DNA of 64,000 nt, taken from the NCBI GenBank assembly GCA_045540355.1, contig JAZQHB010000042.1:1-64000 (forward strand). Direction: 5' to 3'. Shown piece after piece: positions 7,719 through 16,138 of this stretch (positions are counted from its first letter, which is position 1; each line of letters opens with the position of its first letter). This DNA comes from RGIG2945 sp045540355 (lineage in GTDB: Bacteria > Bacillota > Clostridia > Oscillospirales > Acutalibacteraceae). Both the position numbers and the translations under genes were made by a program. The notes beneath the pieces were generated by a model, which was not told the origin of the DNA, ran no database searches, and saw only the letters and a program-made list of their open reading frames with translations.

Positions 7719-8570
7719 TTATAAAGCAGCCATTGTGTCATTGAGGAATGAAACTGCTTTTCTGATGTCAGCTTCGGGATTTTCACCGACTTCTCTTTCG
7801 ATTGTAAGGAAGCCCTTATAGCCGATATCGTTGAGAGCTGTGAGGTATTCGTTCCAGTTAACCTGACCTTCACCGAGCGGTACTTCAATGAAAGAGGGGT
7901 CTGATTCTACCAATTCTTTTGCAACACCGTAGATGAAATCGGGGTTTTTGTAATAAAGATTTTTACCGTCCTTGGCATGAGTATGAACGATATAGTCCTT
8001 GAGGTTGTGAACCGCTTTTGCAGGGTCATCACCTGTAACCATAACAAGGTTTGCAGGGTCAAGGTTAACACTTACACCGCGGGACTCAAGGCTGTCAAGG
8101 AACATCTTGAGTGTTGCAGATGTTTCGGGACCTGTTTCAACTGCGAAATGAGCCTCGATACTGTCAGCATATTCGGCAAGCTGACGACAAGCGTCCTGCA
8201 TAATTTTAAATCTTTCAATTGAGGGGTCCTCGGGAACAACGCCGATATGTGTTGTAACAACATCTGTACCCAATTCCTTTGCAAGGTCAAGGATTCTCTT
8301 TGAACGCTCGATTTTTTCGGGATTCATATCAGCGTGCATAAATCCGCCGCCGCCGAGGTCACCGCAAAGAGCAGAGATAACAAGACCGTTATCAGCAACT
8401 AATTTTTTAAATTCGGAACGCTTTTCACCAACAAGATTTTCAGGAGCCATTTCGCCTTTTGTAGCGTAAACCTGAATACCTTTAGCACCGACTTCAGCAG
8501 CTTTTTTAACTGAAGTAGCTGTGTCTGTTCTGAATGAATTGATGATTACACCTATGGGAAAATTCAACAT
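7719..8570 (-). CDS. Sugar phosphate isomerase/epimerase, paralogue of the downstream gene
   Basis: The 283-residue TIM-barrel protein begins MLNFPIGVIINSF and shows the family's metal-ligand motifs (FAVETGPE, VNLDPANLV, VHTHAKDG, LTIEREVGENP). ATG 8570 is chosen because GAGGTG lies 6 nt upstream; the in-frame GTG at 8579 is part of that site. It is the first gene of the operon, behind a promoter with a palindrome across the -10 region. The two paralogues are only distantly similar, so they probably act on different intermediates of one sugar or inositol-type pathway. That is inference. Confidence 0.85.
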   Translation of the reverse strand: MLNFPIGVIINSFRTDTATSVKKAAEVGAKGIQVYATKGEMAPENLVGEKRSEFKKLVADNGLVISALCGDLGGGGFMHADMNPEKIERSKRILDLAKELGTDVVTTHIGVVPEDPSIERFKIMQDACRQLAEYADSIEAHFAVETGPETSATLKMFLDSLESRGVSVNLDPANLVMVTGDDPAKAVHNLKDYIVHTHAKDGKNLYYKNPDFIYGVAKELVESDPSFIEVPLGEGQVNWNEYLTALNDIGYKGFLTIEREVGENPEADIRKAVSFLNDTMAAL

Positions 8571-8594
8571 AATTAACACCTCATTTTAGTTGTT

Positions 8595-8629
8595 GGGTTA
8601 AATATAACCCATATTTTTTCAAAAGTCAA
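8595..8629 (-). promoter_or_regulatory. Promoter and palindromic operator of the isomerase operon
   Basis: On the minus strand: TTGACT (8624-8629), 17-bp spacer, TATATT (8601-8606). The palindrome GGGTTA-N4-TAACCC (8595-8610) covers the -10 box and start point, where a repressor would block transcription. No regulator gene is adjacent. Confidence 0.65.
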
Positions 8630-8688
8630 TAAAATAACGGATATTCTTCCGGAAAATCAATAAATATTAAAAAACAGTAATAAAACAG

Positions 8689-8718
8689 TTGCAGTTTTGC
8701 ATTTATATGTGATATAAT
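8689..8718 (+). promoter_or_regulatory. Promoter of nagB
   Basis: TTGCAG (8689-8694), 18-bp spacer, TATAAT (8713-8718), 34 bp before the start codon. Confidence 0.65.
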
Positions 8719-8752
8719 AAATAATGATTTTTAAATACGGAGGTATTTTGTA

Positions 8753-9481
8753 ATGGAAGTAAAGATTTTTAACAATGAACAGGAAATCGGCGAAGCAATG
8801 GGTCAGGTACTCGTTGACTATGCAAAGGCTAATCCGAAGGCCGTTATGGGTTTTGCAACAGGTATGTCACCTGTTCCGACTTATAACAAAATGGTAAGCG
8901 AATACGAAAAAGGTAATGTATCTTTCAAGGATGTTACAACATTCAACCTTGATGAATACTGTGACCTTCCCAAGGAAGACAAGAACAGCTTCTATATGTT
9001 CATGGTTGACAACCTTTTCGGCAGAGCAGATTTTTCTGACGACAATATAAACTTCCTTGACGGTAATGTTGAGGACCCCGAAGCTGAAAGTGCTCGTTAT
9101 GCAGAAGCTATCAAGAACGCAGGCGGAATCGATATTCAGATTCTCGGTATCGGCACAAACGGTCATATCGGTTTCAATGAACCCGCTGATGAGTTCACAG
9201 ATGAAGCTTTCAAGGTAAAGCTTACAGAAAGCACAATCGCATCAAATCAGAAGTTCTTCGGTGATGTTCCGATGCCGAGATATGCTATGACAATGGGTAT
9301 CGGCAGCATTATGAGAGCAAAGAAAATTGTTTTCGTTGCAACAGGCGAAGGCAAGGCAGATGCAGTTAAGGGTATGATCGAAGGCGAAGTTACTCCCAAG
9401 TGCCCCGCTTCAATCCTTCAGCAGCACGACGATGTAACAATCTTCATCGACAAAGCAGCAGCATCAAAGCTTTCTAAATAA
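8753..9481 (+). CDS. nagB: Glucosamine-6-phosphate deaminase
   Basis: The 242-residue enzyme converts glucosamine 6-phosphate to fructose 6-phosphate and ammonia in the cytosol, the entry of amino sugars into glycolysis. Family motifs are visible: phosphate loop GFATGMSPVPTY, FNLDEYCDLP with the catalytic Asp, and GIGTNGHIGFNEP with the catalytic His. Length is normal for the bacterial short form. A GGAGGT site precedes the ATG. It is a single-gene unit bounded by its own promoter and terminator. The partner deacetylase nagA is at 34440-35555, not adjacent. Confidence 0.95.
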   Translation: MEVKIFNNEQEIGEAMGQVLVDYAKANPKAVMGFATGMSPVPTYNKMVSEYEKGNVSFKDVTTFNLDEYCDLPKEDKNSFYMFMVDNLFGRADFSDDNINFLDGNVEDPEAESARYAEAIKNAGGIDIQILGIGTNGHIGFNEPADEFTDEAFKVKLTESTIASNQKFFGDVPMPRYAMTMGIGSIMRAKKIVFVATGEGKADAVKGMIEGEVTPKCPASILQQHDDVTIFIDKAAASKLSK

Positions 9482-9489
9482 TATTTATA

Positions 9490-9524
9490 AAAATCGGCTT
9501 CTTGTATAAGAAAGCCGATTTTTT
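9490..9524 (+). terminator. Terminator of nagB
   Basis: Stem AAATCGGCTT / AAGCCGATTT with an 11-nt loop, followed by T's. Confidence 0.9.
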
Positions 9525-9525
9525 A

Positions 9526-9579
9526 ATGCAAAATGCAAAGTGCAGAATGCAAAATTTCGGGTGGGCTCTGCCCACACCC
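9526..9579 (+). repeat. Heptamer-plus-hairpin interspersed repeat, copy 2
   Basis: Degenerate 7-mers ATGCAAA, ATGCAAA, GTGCAGA, ATGCAAA run into TTTCGGGTGGGCTCTGCCCACACCC, whose GGGTGGGC/GCCCACACCC part folds back. It lies directly after the nagB terminator. Confidence 0.85.
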
Positions 9580-9655
9580 AATAATAACTTTTTAATAAGT
9601 GTCTGTAAATATCAAAAGAAAATATGAAAAAACTGATTAATTTATAAAATTATAC

Positions 9656-9684
9656 TTTACATAATGACAAGAATAAAGTAAAAT
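9656..9684 (+). promoter_or_regulatory. Promoter of pyrH-frr
   Basis: TTTACA (9656-9661), 17-bp spacer, TAAAAT (9679-9684). Confidence 0.6.
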
Positions 9685-9749
9685 ATTATGTGAAAAAGTT
9701 TAGCTTTTTGAATCTTCGAATATACATAAGAAAGGAAGTTGTTAAAGTT

Positions 9750-10454
9750 ATGGAACCTATTTATAAAAGAATACTTCTCAAGCTCAGCGGTGAAGTATTG
9801 GCAGGTGCTCAGGGTCACGGAATAAATCTTGAAACAGTAAACAGCATTTGCTCCAAAGTAAAGGAGTGTGTTGATTTAGGTGTTGAGGTCGGACTTGTTG
9901 TCGGCGGAGGCAACTTCTGGAGAGGCAGAACAAGTGAAGGCATGGATAAAACAAGAGCTGACCACATGGGCATGCTTGCAACAACAATCAATGCTTTGGC
10001 ACTTGCTGATGCATTGGAGCAGTTAGATGTTGAAGTAAGAGTTCAGACTGCCATAGATATGAAGCAAATTGCAGAACCTTACATAAGAAACAGAGCCGTA
10101 AGACATCTTGAAAAAGGCAGAGTTGTTATCTTCGGTTGCGGAACAGGTAACCCGTTCTTTACAACCGACACAGCAGCAGCTTTGAGAGCAGCTGAAATTG
10201 ATGCTGATATCATCTTCAAAGCAACTAATGTTGACGGTGTTTATGATAAAGACCCCAACAAGTTTGATGATGCGGTTAAGTATGATGTATTATCTCATAC
10301 CGAAGTATTGGCAAAGGGTCTTAAGGTTATGGACTCTACTGCAGCTTCACTTTGCAGAGATAATAATATAAAAATTCTTGTGTTCAATCTTGAAAATCCC
10401 GCAAACATTGTAACTGCAGTTTGCGGTGGTCAGATTGGTACATTGGTAAAATAA
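9750..10454 (+). CDS. pyrH: UMP kinase
   Basis: The 234-residue amino-acid-kinase-family enzyme phosphorylates UMP to UDP. Visible motifs are KRILLKLSGEVLAG (ATP site), VGLVVGGGNFWRG, the DHMGMLATTINALAL UMP-binding stretch, and ATNVDGVYDKDP. ATG 9750 is preferred over an in-frame GTG at 9690 because it gives the normal N-terminus and has AGAAAGGAAG upstream. pyrH-frr is a conserved order; the usual rpsB-tsf genes are not upstream here, where nagB and a repeat lie instead. Confidence 0.96.
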   Translation: MEPIYKRILLKLSGEVLAGAQGHGINLETVNSICSKVKECVDLGVEVGLVVGGGNFWRGRTSEGMDKTRADHMGMLATTINALALADALEQLDVEVRVQTAIDMKQIAEPYIRNRAVRHLEKGRVVIFGCGTGNPFFTTDTAAALRAAEIDADIIFKATNVDGVYDKDPNKFDDAVKYDVLSHTEVLAKGLKVMDSTAASLCRDNNIKILVFNLENPANIVTAVCGGQIGTLVK

Positions 10455-10470
10455 TTAGGAGGATTTTATA

Positions 10471-11025
10471 ATGGAAAAAGTATTTGCAGCAACAAAAGAA
10501 AGAATGGATAAGACTATTAAAGCATTAAACAATGAATATGCATCTGTAAGAGCAGGTCGTGCATCTGCGGCAGTTCTTGATAAAATTAAGGTTGACTATT
10601 ACGGAGTACCCACACCCATCAATCAGATGGCAGCTGTTTCCGTAGCAGAAGCAAGAGTACTCACAATTCAGCCGTGGGATGTTTCTACATTGGGTGCTAT
10701 TGAAAAGGCTATCCAGACATCAGACCTTGGCATCAATCCGCAGAACGATGGCAGAATTATCCGTCTTACATTCCCTGCACTCACAGAGGAAAGAAGAAAG
10801 GAGCTTGTTAAGCAGGTTAAAAAGACTGCGGAGGATTCAAAGGTATCAATCAGAAGCACAAGACGCGACAGCATCGAAGCTTTAAAGAAAATGGAAAAGG
10901 CTTCTGAAATCACAGAAGACGACCTCAAAAACGGCGAAAAGAAAATCCAGGAAATCACAGATGAAAAAATCAAGGATGTTGAAAAGATCTGTGCTGACAA
11001 AGAAAAAGAGATTATGGAGATCTGA
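10471..11025 (+). CDS. frr: Ribosome recycling factor
   Basis: The 184-residue protein, of normal length, splits post-termination ribosomes together with EF-G. Recognisable segments: ASVRAGRASAAVLDKIKVDYYG, QPWDVSTLGAIEKAIQTSDLG (each interrupted here only for length) and RSTRRDSIEALKKM. A strong AGGAGG site precedes the ATG. It lies 16 bp behind pyrH and 3 bp before uppS, so the three are one transcription unit. Confidence 0.97.
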   Translation: MEKVFAATKERMDKTIKALNNEYASVRAGRASAAVLDKIKVDYYGVPTPINQMAAVSVAEARVLTIQPWDVSTLGAIEKAIQTSDLGINPQNDGRIIRLTFPALTEERRKELVKQVKKTAEDSKVSIRSTRRDSIEALKKMEKASEITEDDLKNGEKKIQEITDEKIKDVEKICADKEKEIMEI

Positions 11026-11028
11026 TTT

Positions 11029-11757
11029 ATGTCTGATATACCTAAGTTTGATGTCTTGCCCGAGCATATCGGGATAATCATGGACGGTAACGGACGGTGG
11101 GCGAAGCAGAGAGGTTTAAAACGCACCGAGGGTCACAAAGAGGGTGCAAAGGTTTTTAAAAAAATATGCGATTTTGCATCGGATATCGGGATTAAATATC
11201 TGACCTTCTATGCTTTTTCAACTGAAAATTGGAAAAGACCGCCCGAGGAAGTGTCTGTTATAATGGATATTTTCAGAGATTATCTTGCCGAAGCAGAAGA
11301 AAGGCAAGAAGAAAACAAACAGAAACAACTCAGAATGAGGTTTATCGGCATAAGAGAGGGTATCCCCGAGGATATTCAGATTCTCATGGACCAGCTTGAA
11401 AAAAGCTCTGATGATAAAAATAAGACCGTGGTTAATCTTGCAATCAACTACGGCGGCAGAGCAGAGCTTGTAAATGTCGTTAAAAAGATAAGCAAAAAGG
11501 TTGAAAGCGGTGAGTTGTCGGCAGATGATATTGATGAAAAACTGATCTCATCGAATCTTTATACGGCGAATCAGCCTGACCCGGATATTATCATAAGACC
11601 AAGCGGTGAATACCGACTTTCAAACTTTATGATATGGCAGGCGGCATATTCGGAATTCTGGTTTTCGGATATTCTGTGGCCTGATTTCACAGAGGAACAT
11701 TTAATTGAAGTCCTCAAAGATTACGAAAAAAGAAACCGCCGCTTCGGCGGAATTTAA
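11029..11757 (+). CDS. uppS: Undecaprenyl diphosphate synthase (isoprenyl transferase)
   Basis: The 242-residue cis-prenyltransferase condenses isopentenyl diphosphate onto farnesyl diphosphate to make the C55 lipid carrier of peptidoglycan synthesis. Signature motifs: IGIIMDGNGRWAKQRG with the catalytic Asp, LTFYAFSTENWKRP, NLAINYGGRAEL, and PDIIIRPSGEYRLSNF. It starts 3 bp after frr and its promoter is shared. It heads an envelope-lipid run with cdsA, dxr, rseP and ispG. Confidence 0.97.
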   Translation: MSDIPKFDVLPEHIGIIMDGNGRWAKQRGLKRTEGHKEGAKVFKKICDFASDIGIKYLTFYAFSTENWKRPPEEVSVIMDIFRDYLAEAEERQEENKQKQLRMRFIGIREGIPEDIQILMDQLEKSSDDKNKTVVNLAINYGGRAELVNVVKKISKKVESGELSADDIDEKLISSNLYTANQPDPDIIIRPSGEYRLSNFMIWQAAYSEFWFSDILWPDFTEEHLIEVLKDYEKRNRRFGGI

Positions 11758-11830
11758 TCACAATGAAAATGGCGGGGTGTCTTGCATCCCGCTATTGCCG
11801 TCGGATATAAAAGACGAAAAGAGGAAGTTT

Positions 11831-12673
11831 ATGAAAACAAGAATTATATCGGGTGTCGTAGGAGTTATATTGCTCGTAGGACTTATGTTTTTGATTAATA
11901 CACCCGTGTTCAGCATAGCGGTTGCACTTCTGGCACTCATAGCAGTACATGAAATTACAGGTGTTGCAAAGGTTGAAAATAAAATAATCCGTGCATTGTC
12001 CTGCATCTTAGCGGCGGCAACACCGATATTTATTGACTATGATTTATTAAACAGATTCAATATTCCGTTTTCGTCTGTTTTGATTGTCTTTACTTTGGTA
12101 ATACTTATATTGATGCTTGCACAGTACGAAAAGACAAAATTTGAGCATGTCGCAATTTCATTCTTTGCATCAATCACAGTACCGTTTTCGTTTTCTGTTT
12201 TGATTATGCTTCGTGATTTCCACGAAACTGCACAGAACTTTACATCAAAGCACTCGTTGTTCTTTATAATTTTTGCACTTTGCTGTGCGTGGCTTACGGA
12301 CACATTTGCATATTTTGTCGGAAGCAAATTCGGTAAGCATAAGATGTCACCTAAAATAAGCCCGAAAAAGAGTGTTGAAGGTGCAATCGGTGGCGTAGTC
12401 GGTGCAGCGATACTTAATACCGTAATTGTAATAATCTTTAACCAGTTTGTATTCGAAAGCAATCCCGTTTCAGTATGGTTTGTAATTCCCGTATCAATCG
12501 TACTTTCAGTAATCAGTATGCTCGGTGACCTTTCCGCATCGGTTATCAAAAGAAATTACGGTGCAAAAGACTTTGGTAAAATTATGCCCGGTCACGGCGG
12601 TGTAATGGACAGATTTGACAGTTGTCTTTTTACGCTCCCGACGCTTTATTTTATACTGAGCTTTTTAAAGTAA
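11831..12673 (+). CDS. cdsA: Phosphatidate cytidylyltransferase
   Basis: The 280-residue integral membrane protein makes CDP-diacylglycerol from phosphatidate and CTP. It has about eight hydrophobic segments and the C-terminal family signature (SVISMLGDLSASVIKR, then KIMPGHGGVMDRFDS). ATG 11831 is chosen from the GAGGAAG site and the MKTR N-terminus. The upstream 73 bp after uppS contain a small hairpin (GCGGGGTG / CATCCCGC) that may modulate read-through. The uppS-cdsA-dxr-rseP order is conserved in many bacteria. Confidence 0.95.
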   Translation: MKTRIISGVVGVILLVGLMFLINTPVFSIAVALLALIAVHEITGVAKVENKIIRALSCILAAATPIFIDYDLLNRFNIPFSSVLIVFTLVILILMLAQYEKTKFEHVAISFFASITVPFSFSVLIMLRDFHETAQNFTSKHSLFFIIFALCCAWLTDTFAYFVGSKFGKHKMSPKISPKKSVEGAIGGVVGAAILNTVIVIIFNQFVFESNPVSVWFVIPVSIVLSVISMLGDLSASVIKRNYGAKDFGKIMPGHGGVMDRFDSCLFTLPTLYFILSFLK

Positions 12674-12689
12674 GTTCTGCGATTATATG

Positions 12690-12726
12690 AATGCAGAATT
12701 AACGGAGGGCTTTGTCCTCACCCGTT
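12690..12726 (+). repeat. Degenerate remnant of the heptamer-plus-hairpin repeat
   Basis: ATGCAGA is followed by AACGGAGGGCTTTGTCCTCACCCGTT, an imperfect hairpin resembling the tail of the family. Only one clear 7-mer remains. It sits in the cdsA-dxr gap. Confidence 0.5.
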
Positions 12727-12769
12727 ATAATGTTGTGCAAATTCAAAGAGTTTGTATAAGAGGTATATT

Positions 12770-13909
12770 ATGAAAAAAATATCTATTCTCGGCTCAACCG
12801 GTTCAATAGGTGAGCAGGCACTTGATGTTGCAAGATTGCACGGTTATGAAATAACCGCACTTACTGCAAATTCAAGTGTGGATATAATTGAAAAACAAAT
12901 AAGAGAATTTCATCCGAAAAAAGTCGCATTGGTTAACGAAAAAGCGGCAGAGGATTTGAAAATAAGAATAAAAGATACCGACACAGAAGTCCTTTCGGGT
13001 GTCAGCGGTGTGTGCGAATGTGCCGCAATGAAAACGGACACTCTGCTCAACAGCATCGTCGGTATGGCGGGTCTTGAACCGACATTGACCGCGATAAATG
13101 AGGGTACGGAAATTGCCCTCGCAAATAAAGAAACTCTTGTTGCGGGTGGTCGTCTGGTAACGGACACCGCAAAGAAAAAGAATGTCAGAATTTTACCTGT
13201 TGACAGCGAACATTCCGCGATATTCCAATCACTTCAGGGTAATAAGCACAGTCAGGTTAAAAGGCTTATATTAACTGCATCCGGCGGTCCTTTCTTCGGA
13301 AAGACCATTGATGATTTAAAAGATGTAACGGTTGAACAGGCTTTGGCACACCCCAACTGGAGCATGGGTGCGAAAATAACAATCGACTCTGCTACAATGA
13401 TGAACAAGGGTCTTGAGTTGATTGAAGCGGTGTGGCTTTTCTCTGTCAAACCGTCAGATGTCGACATACTTGTTCACAGACAGAGTGTGGTTCATTCCCT
13501 CGTCGAATATGACGACAATTCCGTTATGGCACAGTTGGGTGTACCTGATATGAGAGTGCCCATTCAATATGCATTAACATATCCCGACAGATACAATTCA
13601 CCTGCAAAGCAGTTGCATCTTGAGGATTATGCAACACTCACATTTGAAAAACCCGATTATGAAACTTTCTCTGCAATCAATCTCTGCAAGAAAGCGATTG
13701 AAAAAGGCGGACTTTATCCTGCAATAGCCAATTCTGCAAACGAAAAAGCAAATGAGCTTTTCAGACAGGGTAAAATCAAATTCTTGGAGATTGCCGATTT
13801 AGTGGCATTATCCCTTGAGAATATAAAATCAAAAGAAGAATACACTTTAACAGATGTCTTGGAAAAAGACAAAGAAACAAAGGAGTTTGTTACCGCTTCG
13901 GTAAAGTAG
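12770..13909 (+). CDS. dxr: 1-deoxy-D-xylulose 5-phosphate reductoisomerase
   Basis: The 379-residue NADPH enzyme converts DXP to MEP, the first committed step of the non-mevalonate isoprenoid pathway. Motifs: ISILGSTGSIGEQALDV (Rossmann loop), ALANKETLVAGG, LPVDSEHSAIFQ with metal ligands Asp and Glu, and MMNKGLELIEA. ATG 12770 follows AGAGGT; an in-frame ATG six codons earlier lacks a site. ispG, another enzyme of the pathway, is two genes downstream, and uppS consumes the product. Confidence 0.97.
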   Translation: MKKISILGSTGSIGEQALDVARLHGYEITALTANSSVDIIEKQIREFHPKKVALVNEKAAEDLKIRIKDTDTEVLSGVSGVCECAAMKTDTLLNSIVGMAGLEPTLTAINEGTEIALANKETLVAGGRLVTDTAKKKNVRILPVDSEHSAIFQSLQGNKHSQVKRLILTASGGPFFGKTIDDLKDVTVEQALAHPNWSMGAKITIDSATMMNKGLELIEAVWLFSVKPSDVDILVHRQSVVHSLVEYDDNSVMAQLGVPDMRVPIQYALTYPDRYNSPAKQLHLEDYATLTFEKPDYETFSAINLCKKAIEKGGLYPAIANSANEKANELFRQGKIKFLEIADLVALSLENIKSKEEYTLTDVLEKDKETKEFVTASVK

Positions 13910-13912
13910 ATT

Positions 13913-14995
13913 ATGAATTTATTGGCAATGGATTTAGCAGCATTATGGTCAAAGGCGTGGCCTATATTACTCGCAATACTTTTCTTCGGAATAATAATTT
14001 TTATCCACGAGCTCGGACATTTTCTTTTCGCGAAGCTTTTTAAAGTAAAGGTCAACGAGTTTTCAATGGGTATGGGACCAAAGCTTTTCAGCTTCGGCAA
14101 AAAGGAAACCAAATACTCGCTCCGACTTTTCCCGATAGGCGGATATGTCAGCATGGAGGGTGAGGACGAAGAAAGCGACGACGACAGAGCCTTCGGAAAA
14201 AAGAAGGTATGGCAACGCTTTATAATTGTTGCCGCAGGTGCAACGATGAACCTGATTTTGGGTTTCCTTGTGGTGACAATACTGATGGCAACGCAAAATC
14301 TCATAGGTACAACCACCATTGCAGGTTTTGATGAAGATTCTGTTTTAAAAGAAACATTCAGGCCGGGCGACAGAATAGTTGAAATTAACGGCAAAAAAGC
14401 TTTGTCGCACTATGATTTAAGCTTTCTCATGACACGAGATGAAGACGGCGTTCTTGATTTTGTTGTTGAGAGGGACGGAGAGAAAAAAGAGCTCAAAAAT
14501 GTAAAATTTCAGACTGTTCCCAACGAAGATGCTCCCGATAAAGTTTCCATCGTTTTCGACTTTATAATCTTAGGAGAAGAGCCGGGATTTTTAAACACTC
14601 TGAAATACGGATTCCTCACAACCTTATCGCTCGGAAGAATGGTCTGGTTGAGTTTGTTTGACCTGATAACGGGTCAGTACGGCTTAAGTGATTTATCGGG
14701 TCCGATTGGTACAATGGACTTTATAGCATCGGCGGCTCAACAAGCGGCAAAAACTGACCTCACGCCGTTGTTTATGATAATGGCACTTATAACTGTAAAT
14801 ATCGGTTTGTTCAACCTCTTGCCGATTCCCGCACTCGACGGCGGCAGACTTTTCTTTATGCTTATTGAAATGATAATCAGAAGACCGATAAATCCCAAGT
14901 ATGAACGCTACATTCACGCGGCAGGAATGATATTGTTGCTGTTGTTTATGGCGGTGATATCGTTCAGTGATATATGGAAGCTGATTAAAGGGTAA
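13913..14995 (+). CDS. rseP: Site-2 protease RseP (M50 RIP metalloprotease)
   Basis: The 360-residue intramembrane zinc protease has HELGH at residues 32-36 in the first transmembrane helix, a PDZ domain near 135-200, and the second signature NLLPIPALDGG with the third zinc ligand near the C-terminus. It cleaves membrane-bound anti-sigma factors or signal peptides. It follows dxr by 3 bp. The ECF sigma/membrane-protein pair at 1971-3087 could be a client, but nothing in the sequence proves it. Confidence 0.95.
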   Translation: MNLLAMDLAALWSKAWPILLAILFFGIIIFIHELGHFLFAKLFKVKVNEFSMGMGPKLFSFGKKETKYSLRLFPIGGYVSMEGEDEESDDDRAFGKKKVWQRFIIVAAGATMNLILGFLVVTILMATQNLIGTTTIAGFDEDSVLKETFRPGDRIVEINGKKALSHYDLSFLMTRDEDGVLDFVVERDGEKKELKNVKFQTVPNEDAPDKVSIVFDFIILGEEPGFLNTLKYGFLTTLSLGRMVWLSLFDLITGQYGLSDLSGPIGTMDFIASAAQQAAKTDLTPLFMIMALITVNIGLFNLLPIPALDGGRLFFMLIEMIIRRPINPKYERYIHAAGMILLLLFMAVISFSDIWKLIKG

Positions 14996-15001
14996 TTAAA
15001 C

Positions 15002-15052
15002 GCAAAATGCAGAGTGCAGAATGCAGAATGTCGGGTGGACTTTGTCCACACC
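15002..15052 (+). repeat. Heptamer-plus-hairpin interspersed repeat, copy 3
   Basis: ATGCAGA, GTGCAGA, ATGCAGA, ATG run into TCGGGTGGACTTTGTCCACACC. It lies in the rseP-ispG gap inside an apparent operon. It is open in the ispG frame, so it creates a false N-terminal extension (MQNAECRV) for that gene. Confidence 0.85.
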
Positions 15053-15085
15053 TATTTAAAAAAGAGTGCAATAAAGGAGAAAACA

Positions 15086-16138
15086 ATGAGCAATCGCAGA
15101 ACAACAAGAAAAGTTTTTGTAGGTGATATTGCAATTGGCGGAGATGCACCGATTTCCGTGCAGTCGATGCTTAATACTCCCGCAAGCGATATAGAAAACA
15201 GTGTAAAACAAGCGTTGGCTTTGGAAGCTGCGGGCTGCGATATAATCAGGGCAGCAGTACCGAATCTTGAAGCGGTAAAGCTTATTGAAAAACTCAAAGA
15301 ATCAGTTAAAACTCCGATAGTTGCAGACATTCATTTTGATTACAGAATTGCTTTGGCTTGTGTTGATGCGGGTGTTGATAAAATCAGAATCAACCCAGGC
15401 AACATCGGCTCGGCTGACAGAGTGAAGGCGGTTGCAGATGCTTGCAACAGCAAAAATATCCCCATAAGAATCGGTGTTAATTCGGGCTCCGTTGAAGCAT
15501 CACTTTTGGAAAAATACGGCGGACCGACACCTGAGGCTATGGCGGAATCAGCAATGAAAAATGTTGAGCTTTTGGAAGCTTGCGATTTTAAAAATATAGT
15601 AATTTCAATTAAGTCATCAGATGTAAAAAATACTGTTGATGCGTACAGAACGGTTGCAAAAATGTGCGACTATCCTCTGCATATCGGTGTTACCGAGGCA
15701 GGTACATATAAACAGGGAATTATCAAATCAAGCATGGGTATCGGCTCACTTTTACTTGACGGAATAGGTGACACCATCAGAGTTTCTCTGACGGCTGATC
15801 CCGTAAATGAAATTTATGCAGGCTTTGACATTCTCAAAGCGGCAGGACTTAAAAACGATTGCGTACAGTTGGTATCTTGCCCGACTTGCGGCAGAACAAA
15901 GATTGATTTAATCGGACTTGCCGACAAGGTTGAACAAGCGGTCGGTAATATCAAAAAACCGATAAAGGTTGCTGTTATGGGTTGTGCGGTAAACGGCCCC
16001 GGCGAAGCAAGAGAAGCGGATATAGGCGTTGCAGGCGGTGACGGTTGCGGCTTGATATTTAAAAAAGGCGAGATAATAAAAAAGGTATCTGAAGATAAAA
16101 TTTTAGAAGAATTATTAAAGGAAATAGAAAAGATATAA
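15086..16138 (+). CDS. ispG: 4-hydroxy-3-methylbut-2-enyl diphosphate synthase (flavodoxin/ferredoxin)
   Basis: The 350-residue iron-sulfur enzyme reduces MEcPP to HMBPP, the sixth reaction step of the MEP pathway. It has the N-terminal TIM-barrel signature (VQSMLNTPASDIEN, VADIHFDYRIAL, IRINPGNIG) and the C-terminal cluster domain SCPTCGRTKIDL with GCAVNGPGEAREADIG, giving three Cys ligands. ATG 15086 with AAAGGAG upstream is the real start; the 24 extra in-frame codons upstream are repeat DNA. Its TAA overlaps the polC ATG by one base. Confidence 0.96.
   Translation: MSNRRTTRKVFVGDIAIGGDAPISVQSMLNTPASDIENSVKQALALEAAGCDIIRAAVPNLEAVKLIEKLKESVKTPIVADIHFDYRIALACVDAGVDKIRINPGNIGSADRVKAVADACNSKNIPIRIGVNSGSVEASLLEKYGGPTPEAMAESAMKNVELLEACDFKNIVISIKSSDVKNTVDAYRTVAKMCDYPLHIGVTEAGTYKQGIIKSSMGIGSLLLDGIGDTIRVSLTADPVNEIYAGFDILKAAGLKNDCVQLVSCPTCGRTKIDLIGLADKVEQAVGNIKKPIKVAVMGCAVNGPGEAREADIGVAGGDGCGLIFKKGEIIKKVSEDKILEELLKEIEKI

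Noticed and set aside
11772..11795. GC-rich hairpin GCGGGGTG / CATCCCGC in the uppS-cdsA gap considered as another repeat copy
   Set aside because: It lacks the 7-mers and the GGGTGG/CCACACC arms of the family; it may be an independent small hairpin.
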